Assembly (NCBI GenBank): GCA_028641055.1 | Contig: CM054060.1 | Coordinates: 208,344,445 to 208,408,444, forward strand | Length of the DNA stretch: 64,000 nt | DNA from: Alopecurus myosuroides | Lineage: Eukaryota > Streptophyta > Magnoliopsida > Poales > Poaceae | Direction: 5' to 3' | Shown here: positions 23,053 to 34,241 of the stretch, piece by piece | Numbering within the stretch: position 1 is the stretch's first letter | Layout: each line of letters starts with the position of its first letter | Notes under the pieces: generated by a model | The model's database searches: none | What the model saw: only the letters and a program-made list of their open reading frames with translations | What the model was told of the DNA's origin: nothing | Translations under genes and position numbers: made by a program

Positions 23053-23859
23053 CGAAGGAGACAGCGAATATTCGTGCGCGATCTATGGATTCGGTGGGAA
23101 AGTGATACGGGCATCTACTGGTTAATACGCTAGGACAATAAACAATGATGTATAATGTCTAAGGCCTACGAGCCGTATGTTGTGGCCGAGCCTTCTAAAT
23201 GGGCCGGTTTGTATCCAGTTTGAGTCCAATTAGGTTAGGAGTCGGTTTAGGTCAGTCCAACCGATTAGGGGTTGGCCTCTTATATAAAGAGAGCCAAGGC
23301 CTAGGGTTTTAGGAGGTTGAAAATTATGTAAAACTAAAAGTTCCAGGTTACCACCGTCCCTAGGGGATCGGCGTGTAGGTGGCGTCTCAGACGTTCGTTA
23401 GTTATCTTTGCAAATAAAGGTGCGAGTGTTCTTGGATCTGCCAAGGGGGTTCGTGCATGGCTAGGGGGCTCTTGTATATGCCTAGAGTTGCCGAGCTTGG
23501 TGTGAAATAAAGGTGCGAGTGTTCTTGGATCTGCCAAGAGGGTTCGTGCGCTTCTCGCCTAAATCTCTCCATGTTCTTCAGGTTACGTGTATCGCTCACG
23601 TGATTGGGAGAATAGTTATCTCGGTGGTTCTTGCTGTGAAATATTGGGCAAACATCTACATCAGGAAGAATGGGGAATTTGGGTTTCGATCCTATTTCAG
23701 TCTGCGAGCTGGGCAGATGAGCAAATGGTGAATTTGGGGTTCAATCCTGTTTTAGTCTCAGTTTGACCCTTTTTTCAAAACAAAATCTTCACTAGGGGCT
23801 GCAATTCTTGTTATAACATGTGCTAGATTTTGGTTTTCTATGTATGTATCTATTGCCCC
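23053..23859. other. Probable LTR remnant
   Basis: TTATATAAAGAGAGCC (about 23280) followed by a leader-like sequence, and GTTTGTATCCAGTTTGAGTCC upstream, look like part of a retroelement LTR with a TATA box. No ends, PBS or partner copy can be defined. The rest has no coding signal. Confidence 0.3.
23412..23550. repeat. 46-bp direct repeat, offset 93 bp
   Basis: AAATAAAGGTGCGAGTGTTC followed by TTGGATCTGCCAAG and GGGTTCGTGC occurs at 23412 and again at 23505 with one difference noted. Probably a local tandem duplication inside the LTR-like segment. Confidence 0.8.
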
Positions 23860-24119
23860 AATAAAGTGGGAAATAAATCCATTGGTCTACCCCCTTCCGA
23901 TGCCGGTGGAAGGGGTAAACGGAAAAGTTTCGGTCAACACATGCCAGAGTTTCGTTGAAGAGGGGGGCTCCGGAGTAGGAATCCTTCCTAAGCCTATATG
24001 GAGTAAAATCATGTCCATACAAGTGTGCTGGGAGGTGAAGAGATCCAAGATCCAAACCTGAGGTGTGACCGGTTTCACCCGCATCTATACGTACACCTCA
24101 ACCCCCTCCCCCTTCGGAC
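23860..24119. repeat. Diverged left edge of the 358-bp satellite
   Basis: Reads CCTTCCGATGCCGGTGGAAGGGG, AAAAGTTTCGGTCAACA, GGGGGCTCCGGAGTAGGAA and GGTGTGACCGGTTTCACCC. The same blocks recur in the right edge (31170-31640) but not in the core monomers. The layout (TACCCCCTTCCG, then GCTCCGGAG, then AATCC) parallels a core monomer, so it appears to be an old variant. Confidence 0.65.
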
Positions 24120-27100
24120 GATCCCGAGGGAATACTATAACAACTCCGGACCGTCTGAATCCCACCCAAAATAAGGGTTTGCCATACCATGTGTGTTAGA
24201 GTGTGGCATGAGCCTTGGATGCCCAAGATTCCCTCACTCTTTGTGTTAGGACTCACCGGCGTCGGATTCTTTCTAATGGGTTCCAGGACTACTCAGAGCC
24301 CGAAACTCCCAGTTCTGAAGGAACAGGGGGAATGCTGCCAATAGGTGGGCCCTACCATTGTCTTGGTTGTTCCTTGGGCCTAATCGAACACAACCAAGCA
24401 ATTAGTTACACTTTTCTACCACCTTTCCGGCTCATGTAGAGGGGCTAGAACGAGAGTTCCGTCCTTTGCTCCAGCGGGCCTAGGGTTTCTCCGGAGAGAG
24501 GCTTTAGATCGTGTGAATCCCACCCAAACCTGGGGTATGCCATATAATGTGTGTTAGAGTGTGGCATGGGCCTTGGATGCCCAATATTACCTCACTCTCT
24601 GTGTTATGGCTTCACCAGTGTCGGATTCTCTCTCGCGGGTTCTAGGGCTACTCAGAGCCCGAAACTCCCGGATCTGACGGAACGGGGGAATCTTGCCAAG
24701 AGGTGGGCCCCAACGTTGTGTTGGGTGTTCCTTGGGCAAAACCTAACACAACCAACCAATTAGTTCCACTTTGCTACCCCCTTCCGGCTCACGTAGGGGG
24801 GCCAGATCGGCAGTTCCGTCCTTTTCTCCAACGGGCCTAGGGTTTCTCCGGAGAGGAGCTCCAGAGTGTCTTAATCCGACCCAAGCCTACGGTATCATGT
24901 AACATGGTTGTTAGAGTGTGTGTCATGGGTCTTGGAAGCCCAAGATTCCCTCACTCTTTGTGTTAGGGATTCACCGGCGTCAGATTTTCTGTAGTTGTTG
25001 CAGGACTACTCACGGACCAAAACTCGCGGATCTGATGGAGAACGGGGGGGGGGGGGGGGATATCTTGCCAATAGGTGTGCCCTAACATTGTCTTGGGTGT
25101 TCATTGGGCCTAACCTAACACAACCAAGCAATTAGTTACACTTTGCTACCCCCTTCCAGCTGACGTAGAGGGTCCAGAATGGCAGTTCCGTCCTTTTTCT
25201 CAACGGGCCTAGGGTTTCTCTGGAGAGGAGCTCCGGAGCGTCTAAATCCAACCCAAGCCTAGGGTATGCCATACAATGTGTGTTAGAGTGTGACATAGGT
25301 CCTAGATGCCCAATATTCCCTCACTCTCTGTGTTATGTCTTCACTGGTGTCGGATTCTCTCTTGTGGGTTCGAGGACTACTCATAGCCCGAAACTCCCGG
25401 ATCTGATGGAGCAGAGGGAATCTTGACAACAGGTGGGCCCTACCATTGTCTTGGTTGTTACTTGAGCCTAAACTAACACAACCGAGCAATTAGTTCCACT
25501 TTGCTACCCCCTTCCCGCTCACGTAGAGGGTCCAGAACAGCACTTCCGTCCTTTTTTCTCCAACGGGCCTAGGGTTTCTCTGGAGAGGAGCTCTAGAGCG
25601 TCTGAATCCCACCCAAGCCTAGGGTATTCCATACCGTGTGTGTTAGAGTGTGGCATGGGTCTTGGCTGCCCAATATTCCCTCACTCTCTGTGTTATGGCT
25701 TCACCGGCGTCGGATTCTCTCTCATGGGTTCCATGACTACTCATAGCCCGAAACTCACGGATCTGACGGAGAACGGGGGGAATCTTTCCAAGAGCTGGAA
25801 CCTAACATTGTCTTGGGTGTTCCTTGGGCCTAAACTAACACAACCAAGCAATTACTTCCACTTTGGTACCCCTTCCGGCTCACGTAGAGGGTCTAGAACA
25901 GCAGTTCCGTCCTTTTTACTCAAACGGGCCTAGGGTTTCTCCAGAGAGGAGCTCTAGAGCGTCTTAATCCCACCCAAGCCTAGGGTATTGCATATCATGT
26001 GTGTTAGAGTGTGACATAGGTATTGGATTCCCAAGATTTCCTCAATCTCTGTGTTATGGCTTCACCGGTGTCGGATTCTCTCTTGCGGGTTCCATGATAC
26101 TCAGAGCCCCAAACTCCCGGATCTGACTTGACGGGGGGAATCTTGCCAAGATGTGGGCCCTACCATTGTCTTGGGTGTGCTTTGGGACTAACCTAAGACA
26201 ACCAAGCAATTAGTTTGACTTTGCTACCCCTTTCCGGCTCACGTAGAGGGTCCATAACGACAGTTCCGTCCTTTTCTTTAGCGGTCCTAGGGTATCTCCG
26301 GAGAGGAGCTTTGGAGCGTCTGAATCCCACCCAATCCTATGGTATCCCATACCATTCATGTGTCTTATAGTGTGGCATGTGTCTTCGATGACCAAGATTG
26401 CCTCAATATTTGTGTTATGGCTTCACCGGCGTCGGATTCTCTCTCGCGGATTCTGGGGCTACTCAAAGCCTAAAACTCCTGGATCTGACGGAACGGAGGG
26501 AACCTTGCTAAGAGGTGGGCCCTACATTGTATTTGGTGTTCCTTTGGCCTAAACTAACACAGTCAATAAATTAGTTCCACTTTGCTACCCCCTTCCGGCT
26601 CACGTAGAGGGGCCGGATTAGCAGATCCGTCCATTTCTTCAACTGGCATATGGTTTCTCCGAAGAGGAGCTCTAGTGTGTCTTAATCCCACCAAAGCCTA
26701 GGGTATCACATAAAATGTTTGTTAGAGCGTGGCATGTGTCTTGGATGGCCAAGATTCTCTCACTCTTTGTGTTAGGGCTTCACCGGCGTCGGATTCTCTC
26801 TCGCCGGTTCTAGGGCTACTCTGAGCCCGAAACTCCCGGATCTTGACGGAACAGGGGGAATATTGCCAAGAGGTGGGTCCTAACATAGTCTTGGGTGTTC
26901 CTTGGGCCTAACCTAAGAGAACCAAGCAATTATTTCCGCTTTGCTACCCCCTTCCGGCTCACGTAGACGGGCCAGATCGACAGTTCCGTCCTTTTCTCCA
27001 ATGGTCCTAGGGTATCTCCGGAGAGGAGCTCCTGAGCGTATTAATCCCACCCAAACCTCGGGTATCACATAACAAGTTTGTTATAGTGTGGAATGGGTCT

Positions 27101-30100
27101 TGTATTCAAAATATTCCCTCACTCTTTGTGTTAGGGCTTCACCGGCGTGAGATTCTCTCTAGTTGTTGCATGACTACTCAGGGATAGAAACTCCCGGATC
27201 TGACGAAACGGGGGGATCTTTCCAAGATGTGGGCCCTACCATTGTATTGGTTGTTCCTTGGGCCTAAACCAACACAACCAAGCAATTAGTTCCACTTTTC
27301 TACCCCCTTCCTGCTCACGTAGAGGGTCCAGAACGACAATTCCGTCCTTTTTTCCAACGGGCCTAGGGTTTCTCCGGAGAGGAGCTCCGGAGCCTCTGAA
27401 TCCCACCCAAGCCTAGTGTATGCCATACCATGGGTGTTAGAGTGTGTCATGGGTCCTGGATGCTCAATATTACCTCACTCTTTGTGTTAGGGCTTCACCG
27501 GCGTGAGATTCTCTCTAGTTCTTGCATGACTACTCAGGGACCAAAACTCCCAGATCTGACGGAACAGGGGGATCTTGCCAAGAGGTGGGCCCTACCATTG
27601 TATTGGTTGTTCCTTGGGCCTAACACAACACAACCAAGCAATTAGGTACATTTTTTCTACCCCTTCCAGCTCACATAGAGGGTCCAGAACGGCAGTTCCG
27701 TCCTTTTTTCCAACGGGCCTAGGGTTTCTCCGGAGAGGAGCTCCGGAGCGTCTGAATCCCACCCAAGCCTAGGGTATGCCATACCATGTTTGTTAGAGTG
27801 TGGCATGGGTCTTGGATGCACAGTATTCCCTCACTCTCTGTGTTATGGCTTCACCGGCGTCGGATTCTCTCTCATGGGTTCCATGACTACTGATAGCCCG
27901 AAAATCCCGATTCTGACGGAGAACGGGGGGATGTTGCCAATAGGTGGACCCTACCATTTTCTTGGGTGTTTCTTGGGCCTAATATAAGAAAATCAAGAAA
28001 TCAGTTCCACTTTGCTACCCCCTTCTGGCTCACGTAGAGGGGCCAGAACGGCAGTTCCGTCCTTTTCTGTAGCGGGCCTAGGGTTTCTCCGGAGAGGGGT
28101 TCCGGAGCCTCTGAATCCCACCCAAACAAATGGTTTTCCATACCATGTGTGTTAGAGTGTGGCATGCGCCTTGGATGCCCAAGATTCCCTCACTCTATGT
28201 GTTAGGGCTTCACCGACGTTAGATTCTCTCTAATGGGTTCCAGGATACTAGAGTGCCCGAAACTCCCGGATCTGACTAGACGGGCGGAATATTGCCAAGA
28301 TGTGGGCCCTACCATTGTATTGGGTGTTCTTTGGGACTAACCTAACACAAACAATCAATCAGTTCCACTTTTCTAGTCCTTTCCGTCTCACGTAGAGGGT
28401 CCATAACAACAGTTCCGTCCTTTTCTTTAGCGGGCCTAGGTTATCTCCGGAGAGGAGCTCCGGAGCGTCTGAATCCCACCCAAGCCTATGGTATGACATA
28501 CCATGTGTCTTATAGTGTGGCATGTGTCTTCGATGCCCAAGATTGCCTCAATCTTTGTGTTATGGCTTCACCTACATCGGATTCTCTCTCGCGGGTTCCA
28601 GGGCTACTCAAAGCACGAAACTCCCGGATCTGACGGAACGGGGGAATCTTGCCAGAGTTTGGCCCTACATTGTCTTGGGTGTTCCTTGGGCCTAACCTAA
28701 CACAACCAAACAATTGGTTCCACTTTGCTACCCCCTTCCGGCTCACGCAGAGGGGGCCAGATCGGTAGTTCCGTCCTTTTCTCCAACGGGCCTAGGGTTT
28801 CTCCGGAGAGGATCTCCAGAGCGTCTTAATCCAACCCAAGCATAGGGCATCACATAACATGTTTGGTAGAGTGTGGAATGGGTCTTGGATGCCCAAGATA
28901 CCCTCACTTTTTGTGTTAGGGCTTCACCGGCATCAGATTCTCTCTCGCTGGTTCAAGGGCTACTCATAGCCCGAAAGTTTCGGATCTGACGGAATGGGGG
29001 GAATCTTTCCAAGAGGTGGTCCCTACCAATGTCTTGGGTGTTCCTTGGTCCTAAACTAACATAACCAAGCAATTAGTTTTGCTTTTCTACCCCCTTTTGG
29101 CTAACGCAGAGGGGCAAGGTCGGAAGTTCTGTCCTTTTCTCCAACGGGCCTAGGGTTTCTCCGGAGAGGAGCTCCGGAGCATCTTAATCCGACCCAATCC
29201 TAGGGTATCACATAAAAAAAAATTAGAGTGTGGAATGGGTATTTTATGCACAATATTCCCTCACTCTTTGTGTTAGGGCTTCACCAGCGTCAGATTCTCT
29301 CTAGTTGTTGCAGGACTACTTAGGGACCAAAACTCCCGGATCTGACGGAACGGGGGGATCTTGCCAAGAGGTGGGCCCTACCATTGTCTTGGTTGTTCCT
29401 TGGTCCTAACCCAACACAACCAAGCAATTAGTTCCATTTTGCTACCCCCTTTCGGCTCACGTAGAGGGTCCAGAACGACAGTTCCGTCCTTTTTTCCAGC
29501 GGACCTAGGGTTTCTTCGGAGAGGAGCTCCGGAGCATCTGAATCCCACCCAATCCTAGAGTATGCCATACAATGTGTGTTAGAGTGTGGCATGGGTCCTG
29601 GATTCCCGAAATTCCCTCACTCTCTGTGTTATGGCTTCACCGGCGTTGGATTCTCTCTCGTGGGTTCCAGGACTACTCATAGCCCGAAACTCCTGGATTT
29701 GACGGAGAACGTGGGGAATCTTGCCAAGATCTCGGCCCTACCATTGTCTTGGGTGTTCCTTGGGCCTAAACTAACACAACCGATCAATTAGTTTCACTTT
29801 TCTACTCTCTTCCGGCTCACGTAGAGGGCGAGAACGACAGTTTCGTCTTTTTCTCTAGCGGGCCTAGGGTTTCTCGGGAGAGGGGTTCCGGAGTGTATGA
29901 ATACAAACCAAACCAAGGGTTTTCAATAACATGTGTATTATAGTGTGGCATGTTCCTTGGATGCCTAATACCCTCACTCTTTGTGTTAGGGCTTCACTGA
30001 CGTCAGATTCTCTCTAATGGGTTCCGGGACTACTCAGAGCCCGAAACTCCCGGATCTGAAGGAACGGGGGGAATGTTGCCAAGAGGTGGGCCCTAAATTG

Positions 30101-31130
30101 TCTTGGGTGTTCCTTGGGACTAACCTAACACAAGAAAGAAATTAGTTCCACTTTTCTACCCCCTCCGGCTCACGTAGAGGGGCTAGATCGGCAGTTCCGT
30201 TCTTTTCTCCGACGGGCCTAGGGTTTCTCCGGAGAGGATCTCCAGAGCGTCTTAATCCCACCCAATCCTAGGGTATCACATAAAATGTTTGTTAGAGTGT
30301 GGGATGGGTCTTGGATGCCCAAGATTCCCTCACTCTTTGTGTTAGGGACTCACCGGCGTCAGATTCTCGATCTCTCGCGGGTTCTAGGGCTACTCATAGC
30401 CCGAAACTCCCAGATCTGACGGAACAGGGGGAATCTTGCCAAGAGGTGGGCCCTACCATTGTATTGGGTGTTTCTTGGGCCTAATTAACCTAAGAGAACC
30501 AAACAATTAGTTCCTCTTTGCTACCCCCATCCGACTCATGTAGAGGGGCTAAATTGGCAGTTCCGTCCTTTTCTCCAACGGGCCTAGGGTTTCTCCGGAG
30601 AGGAGCTCCGGAGCGTATTAATCCCACCCAGGCCTAGGGTATCACATAACATGTTTGTTAGAGTGTGGCATGGGTCTAGGATGCACAATATTCCCTCACT
30701 CTTTGTGTTAGGGCTTCACCGGCGTCACATTCTCTCTCTCGGTTTCTAGGACTACTAAGAGCCGAAACTCCCGGATCCGACGAAAAAGGGGGAATCTTTC
30801 CAAGAGGTGGGACCTACCAGTTTCTTGGGTGTTCCTTGGGCCTAACCTGACACAACCAAGCAATCAGTTCCACTTTTCTATCCCCTTCCGGCTCATGTAG
30901 AGGGGCCAGAACGGCAGATTCATCTTTTTCTCTAGCGGCCTAGGGTTTTTCCGGAGAGGGGTTCTGGAGCGTTTGAATCCCACCCAAACCAAGGGTTTGG
31001 CATACCACATGTGTTAGAGTGTGGCATGGGCCTTGTATTCCCAAGTTTCCTTCACTCTTTGTGTTAGGGCTTCACCGGCGTCAGATTCTCTCTCGCAGGT
31101 TCGAGGACTACTTAGAGCTTGAAACTCCCC
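24120..31130. repeat. 358-bp satellite array, about 20 monomers, with 6-mer higher-order period
   Basis: The anchor GTTAGAGTGTGGCATGGG recurs 20 times from 24195 to 31013 (24195, 24553, 24910, 25282, 25642, 26003, 26363, 26721, 27080, 27436, 27792, 28151, 28509, 28865, about 29220, 29578, 29935, 30290, 30658, 31013). The mean spacing is 359 bp. Each monomer contains CTTCACCGGCGTCGGATTCT, GAAACTCCCGGATCTGACGG, CCTAACACAACCAAGCAATT, CCCCTTCCGGCTCACGTAGA and GGGTTTCTCCGGAGAGGAGC. Diagnostic variants recur about every six monomers. Short open frames of about 60-75 codons repeat in many monomers but are a by-product of periodicity. Confidence 0.95.
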
Positions 31131-31640
31131 CTTCGGACGAACCTGAGGGAATAATATGAGAACATGTGGTAGATATTAGTTTTACATCTACCTATAGCCT
31201 ACCCTAACACGACCAAACAAAATATTCCATTTGGACACCCCCTTGCGATGCCGGTGGAAAGGGTAGACGAAAAAGTTGACTTTTTGGTCAACATGCCATA
31301 GTTCCGGTGAAGCGGGGGCTCCGGAGCATAGGAAACCCTACAAAACCTAGATGGGGTCCAATCATGTCTATACAAGTGTGTTTGGAGGAGGAGAGAGATC
31401 CAAGATCCTAATAAGAGGTGTGACCGGTTTCACCGACATCACTTGTACAGAGGAAGGGTTCTTCCACTACATCTCGAAACTCCCCCTTCAGATGAACCTG
31501 AGCGAATGTCTTATCAGAACTAGTGGTAGATGTTAGTTCTCCATGTACCTATGGACTACCCTAACACAACCAAAAAAAAATATCCCATTGGGACACCCCT
31601 TCCGACGCCGGTGGAAGGGGTACACGAAAAAGTTGACTTT
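31131..31640. repeat. Diverged right edge of the satellite
   Basis: Carries two old-type units with CCCCCTTCGGACGAACC or a near copy, CCTAACACAACCAAAAAAAA, GACGCCGGTGGAAGGGGTA and GAAAAAGTTGACTTT, matching the left edge better than the core. After about 31640 the repeat fades into unique sequence. Confidence 0.65.
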
Positions 31641-31803
31641 GAGCATGAGAAGCCTACCACAGGAAAACTAAATATACAATTGGGACACCCCCTTCAGAGC
31701 TGAAATTTAGGGAGTTTCAATAAAACTTGAGCCAAAATAAAGATAATACATTCACACATAAGGGAACTTAATTAAGATAATAATAATTACACTCAATAAA
31801 AGC

Positions 31804-32382
31804 CTAAACCAGGTGGTGGGACTCCTCAGACCCGCGGTTCGGGCAGGTTCCCGGCTGTGCAAGTGCCCAGCTGCAAATGGGGCAGTTACATGGAAGGAAG
31901 AAGGCGTTTGCTGGAGGGTCGGCAAGTTCCAGCGGTGCCAAGGGGCGCCACTCTATCTCGGGCGAGTCCTCTTCCTCCTCCTCCTCGTCGGAACACTCCG
32001 TGTTGCTGGAGTGCACGCTGCTGTCGATGTGGTAGGAGTGGAGCCGCCCTAAGTGCTCCAGCTACACTTGCTTGTCCCAGTACAACGAAGACATGGCGTC
32101 CTGGGGGTCATGATGCCTTGTCTGCCCCGACATGTTCTCGTAGCACTGGTTGATGTAGTCGACACGTGCATGTCCGGAGAGACGCGGCGCCACCGGGACG
32201 AAGATGGCGTTGGTCTTCCAACCTTTCGGGAGGCGTAAAGAAGACGAGACGGGAGTGGTCGTGCGGAGAAGTGCATGCGCATCCTCCTCTGTCAGCAGAT
32301 TATCGTCAGATAGAGGCACGTGGGCACCCGTAGGGTTATGGGGAGCTCGTTGGCCGGCTGCGTCGCGTCGGCGTTGGTGCAT
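31804..32382 (-). pseudogene. Hypothetical protein, one in-frame stop (193 codons)
   Basis: One minus-strand frame runs from 32382 to a stop at 31804, broken only by TAG at 32064-32062. The first part contains LLTEEDAHALLRTTTPVSSS, GWKTNAIFVPVAPRLSGHA and YENMSGQTRHHDPQDAMSS. After the stop come VHSSNTECSDEEEEEEDSPE, a strongly acidic run, and FFLPCNCPICSWALAQPG, a cysteine cluster. I do not recognise the family. The frame stays open on both sides of the stop, so the stop may be recent. It lies only about 160 bp from the end of the satellite, which is on its 3' side. Confidence 0.4.
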
Positions 32383-33143
32383 AGTGGAGGCCGAGGGAAG
32401 CTAATGGACGAGTGGACTTTAGAAGTGGAGTAGGAGAGAAGCTAATGGAGGAGTGGACTTTAGGAGTGCATGAGGAGAGATGCTCGGCCCCTTAAAATTT
32501 AACTCTGGCCAAAATAGCTCTCTGCAGTACGTGCATTAATGTCTCACTGCATGGGAAAGATGGGACGTCGCCACAGTTATGTCTACATGCGTCTGAGCCT
32601 GCTTTGGGGCTAGCTAGCTGTTGCACGCCATGCCTGCAAACTTTGGGCGAGCTAGCTGCATGCCGCGCGAGACATGCACTCTTTGCCTCCGTGCGCTGCG
32701 GGTTGTGCCTGCGTGAGCCGTCGCGTCTTGATCTTAAGGCGTGCCTGCGCGCGTGCCCGGCCATGTGCATGCATGCCCATGCCTCGCTTCTGATGTTGCA
32801 TGTGTTGCCGGCTAGCTGTGGACTGCTGGGTCGAAGTCGGCGCCGGCCGTATGCTTACTGGCCTGTGCTGCATGCGTTTCTCCGCGCCTGCATGACCCGG
32901 CCGTTTGTGTGTGCTCGTTGTCATCGCTGCGCCTGGACAACAAATTCAATGGTAAAGGCCGGCCTCAGCACCAATTAATGGTGTTTGGTGATCCGCCGGC
33001 CGGGCTCTCCCCGCTGCTATTTTACCCAATCGGTGCATTTGGAGGGCCTCTGCAAAATGCACCCCCTTCATCAACACGTCTCCAATAGATAGATTGTGCA
33101 AAACACAAGGGCTAGGTCAGCTTTGTGCTCTCTGCGCGCGCCA
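32383..33143. other. GC-rich intergenic DNA
   Basis: Contains many GCATGC, GCTAGC and GCGCG words and long chance frames on both strands. There is no convincing gene. Two near copies of GCTAATGGACGAGTGGACTT lie at about 32401 and 32440. Confidence 0.35.
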
Positions 33144-33526
33144 TGGCCTGGACGACCATCTAGCTGATCGGGGAGGAACCGCTCGAGGACGCACACCAAG
33201 TGGAGTATGTCCGCCCCGACGGCTATGACCTCTCCGACGTGGTGCAGTTCTGCACCGCTGGTGGAAATATCTCTGCTTGAAGCGCTGCGCACATCGTGCT
33301 TGGCGCAAAGTACGCCGATCGGCGGATGTTCAGCATCGACCACGGCAAGGATGGCGGCGGGGTCTACGCCAGGCTTTGGGAGCATGGCTTGGGAGCAAAT
33401 CTGCATGGCGGCCTCTACTGGCTGAATGACACCCTGGTGTGCTGCGTCCAAGCCAACCCTTTGCTCCTCTGGAATGAGTCCGTCCCACTGGTGTGTCCGG
33501 TTTTTTGTGTCCTTCAACGCGATAAC
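33144..33526 (+). pseudogene. Unidentified gene fragment
   Basis: From ATG 33144 the frame reads MAWTTI, a TAG, LIGEEPLEDAHQVEYVRPDG, then FCTAGGNISA, a TGA, and HIVLGAKYADRRMFSIDHGK, GVYARLWEHGLGANLHGG. Removing the two stops would leave a continuous frame of protein-like composition. The opposite strand is also open (33517-33071), so the choice of strand is uncertain. No domain recognised. Confidence 0.25.
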
Positions 33527-33642
33527 TAATTTGCTTATAGATCATATGTGTAACCTGCTACATCGTCACTCGTCGTGTTTTACTTGTCGACATGTCTGTG
33601 GATGTTGTGATTGTGTTTTGCTACTCTATAATTAAGTTAATA

Positions 33643-33764
33643 CTCCCTCCGTTCGAAAATAGATGACTTCCATTTGTCAAAACATGCACGTATCTAGACA
33701 TATTTTAGTCTACATACATGCATGTTTGGACAAATGGAAGTCATCTATTTTGGAACGGAGGGAG
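33643..33764. mobile_element. Stowaway MITE (Tc1/mariner), 122 bp
   Basis: Terminal inverted repeats CTCCCTCCGTTC...GGAACGGAGGGAG flanked by TA on both sides (33641-33642 and 33765-33766). The arms continue inward (AAATAGATGACTTCCATTTG pairing with CAAATGGAAGTCATCTATTT), so the whole element can fold into a hairpin. This terminus is characteristic of grass Stowaway families. Confidence 0.95.
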
Positions 33765-33766
33765 TA

Positions 33767-34241
33767 TATGTTGTGTTGCAAGTACTCAGTTATCTGTAGT
33801 TCTTTAGTTACTGTTAGTTTCACAAAGAACCGTTCTGCATATTCTAACGCGTTTTATGCCCGACTACCTCAATTCCAAAATTATGTCATAATACTTCTTT
33901 ATTTCATCACAAGGTCCCTTTAGTAAATTATTGCATAAATGGTCAATTTTTTTAATCCACCCATCAGCATTCGACGGCTAGCATAATTTCCCGCACTTCC
34001 GCCAAAATTTCGCGTCCCTCCGAAAATTTGGCGGTAGGACAGCCCACTCAAATTTTTTCACGCATGAATATTACTTCTTAGCCCTCTCGCACATAACGGT
34101 CAAACTTTATTGCGGAGGACATTTCTGTAATCATTTTGAAACCCTCCCATATCCCTTCGGCCCTCGACAAAAGAATCGACTACTCCCCCTTCTCCTCTCT
34201 AGTCCCCGTCCTCCCAGACCAGATCCCATCCCTCTTACACA
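33767..34241. other. Intergenic DNA
   Basis: No gene. From about 34150 the sequence becomes CT-rich, as before a plant start codon. Confidence 0.35.

Noticed and set aside
24551..30484. Repeated open frames of about 60-75 codons beginning MLECGMGLG in many satellite monomers
   Set aside because: They recur because the monomer recurs. They are broken in many monomers, shift frame at indels, and have no start context or domain.
32604..32978. 124-codon + frame, Cys/Ala/Leu-rich
   Set aside because: Arises from GCATGC/TGCGCG-type low-complexity DNA; no domain and no regulatory context.
33071..33517. 148-codon minus-strand frame opposite the gene fragment at 33144
   Set aside because: Composition looks like the antisense shadow of a GC-rich coding sequence, and the + strand reads more naturally despite two stops. 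Kept only as a caveat.
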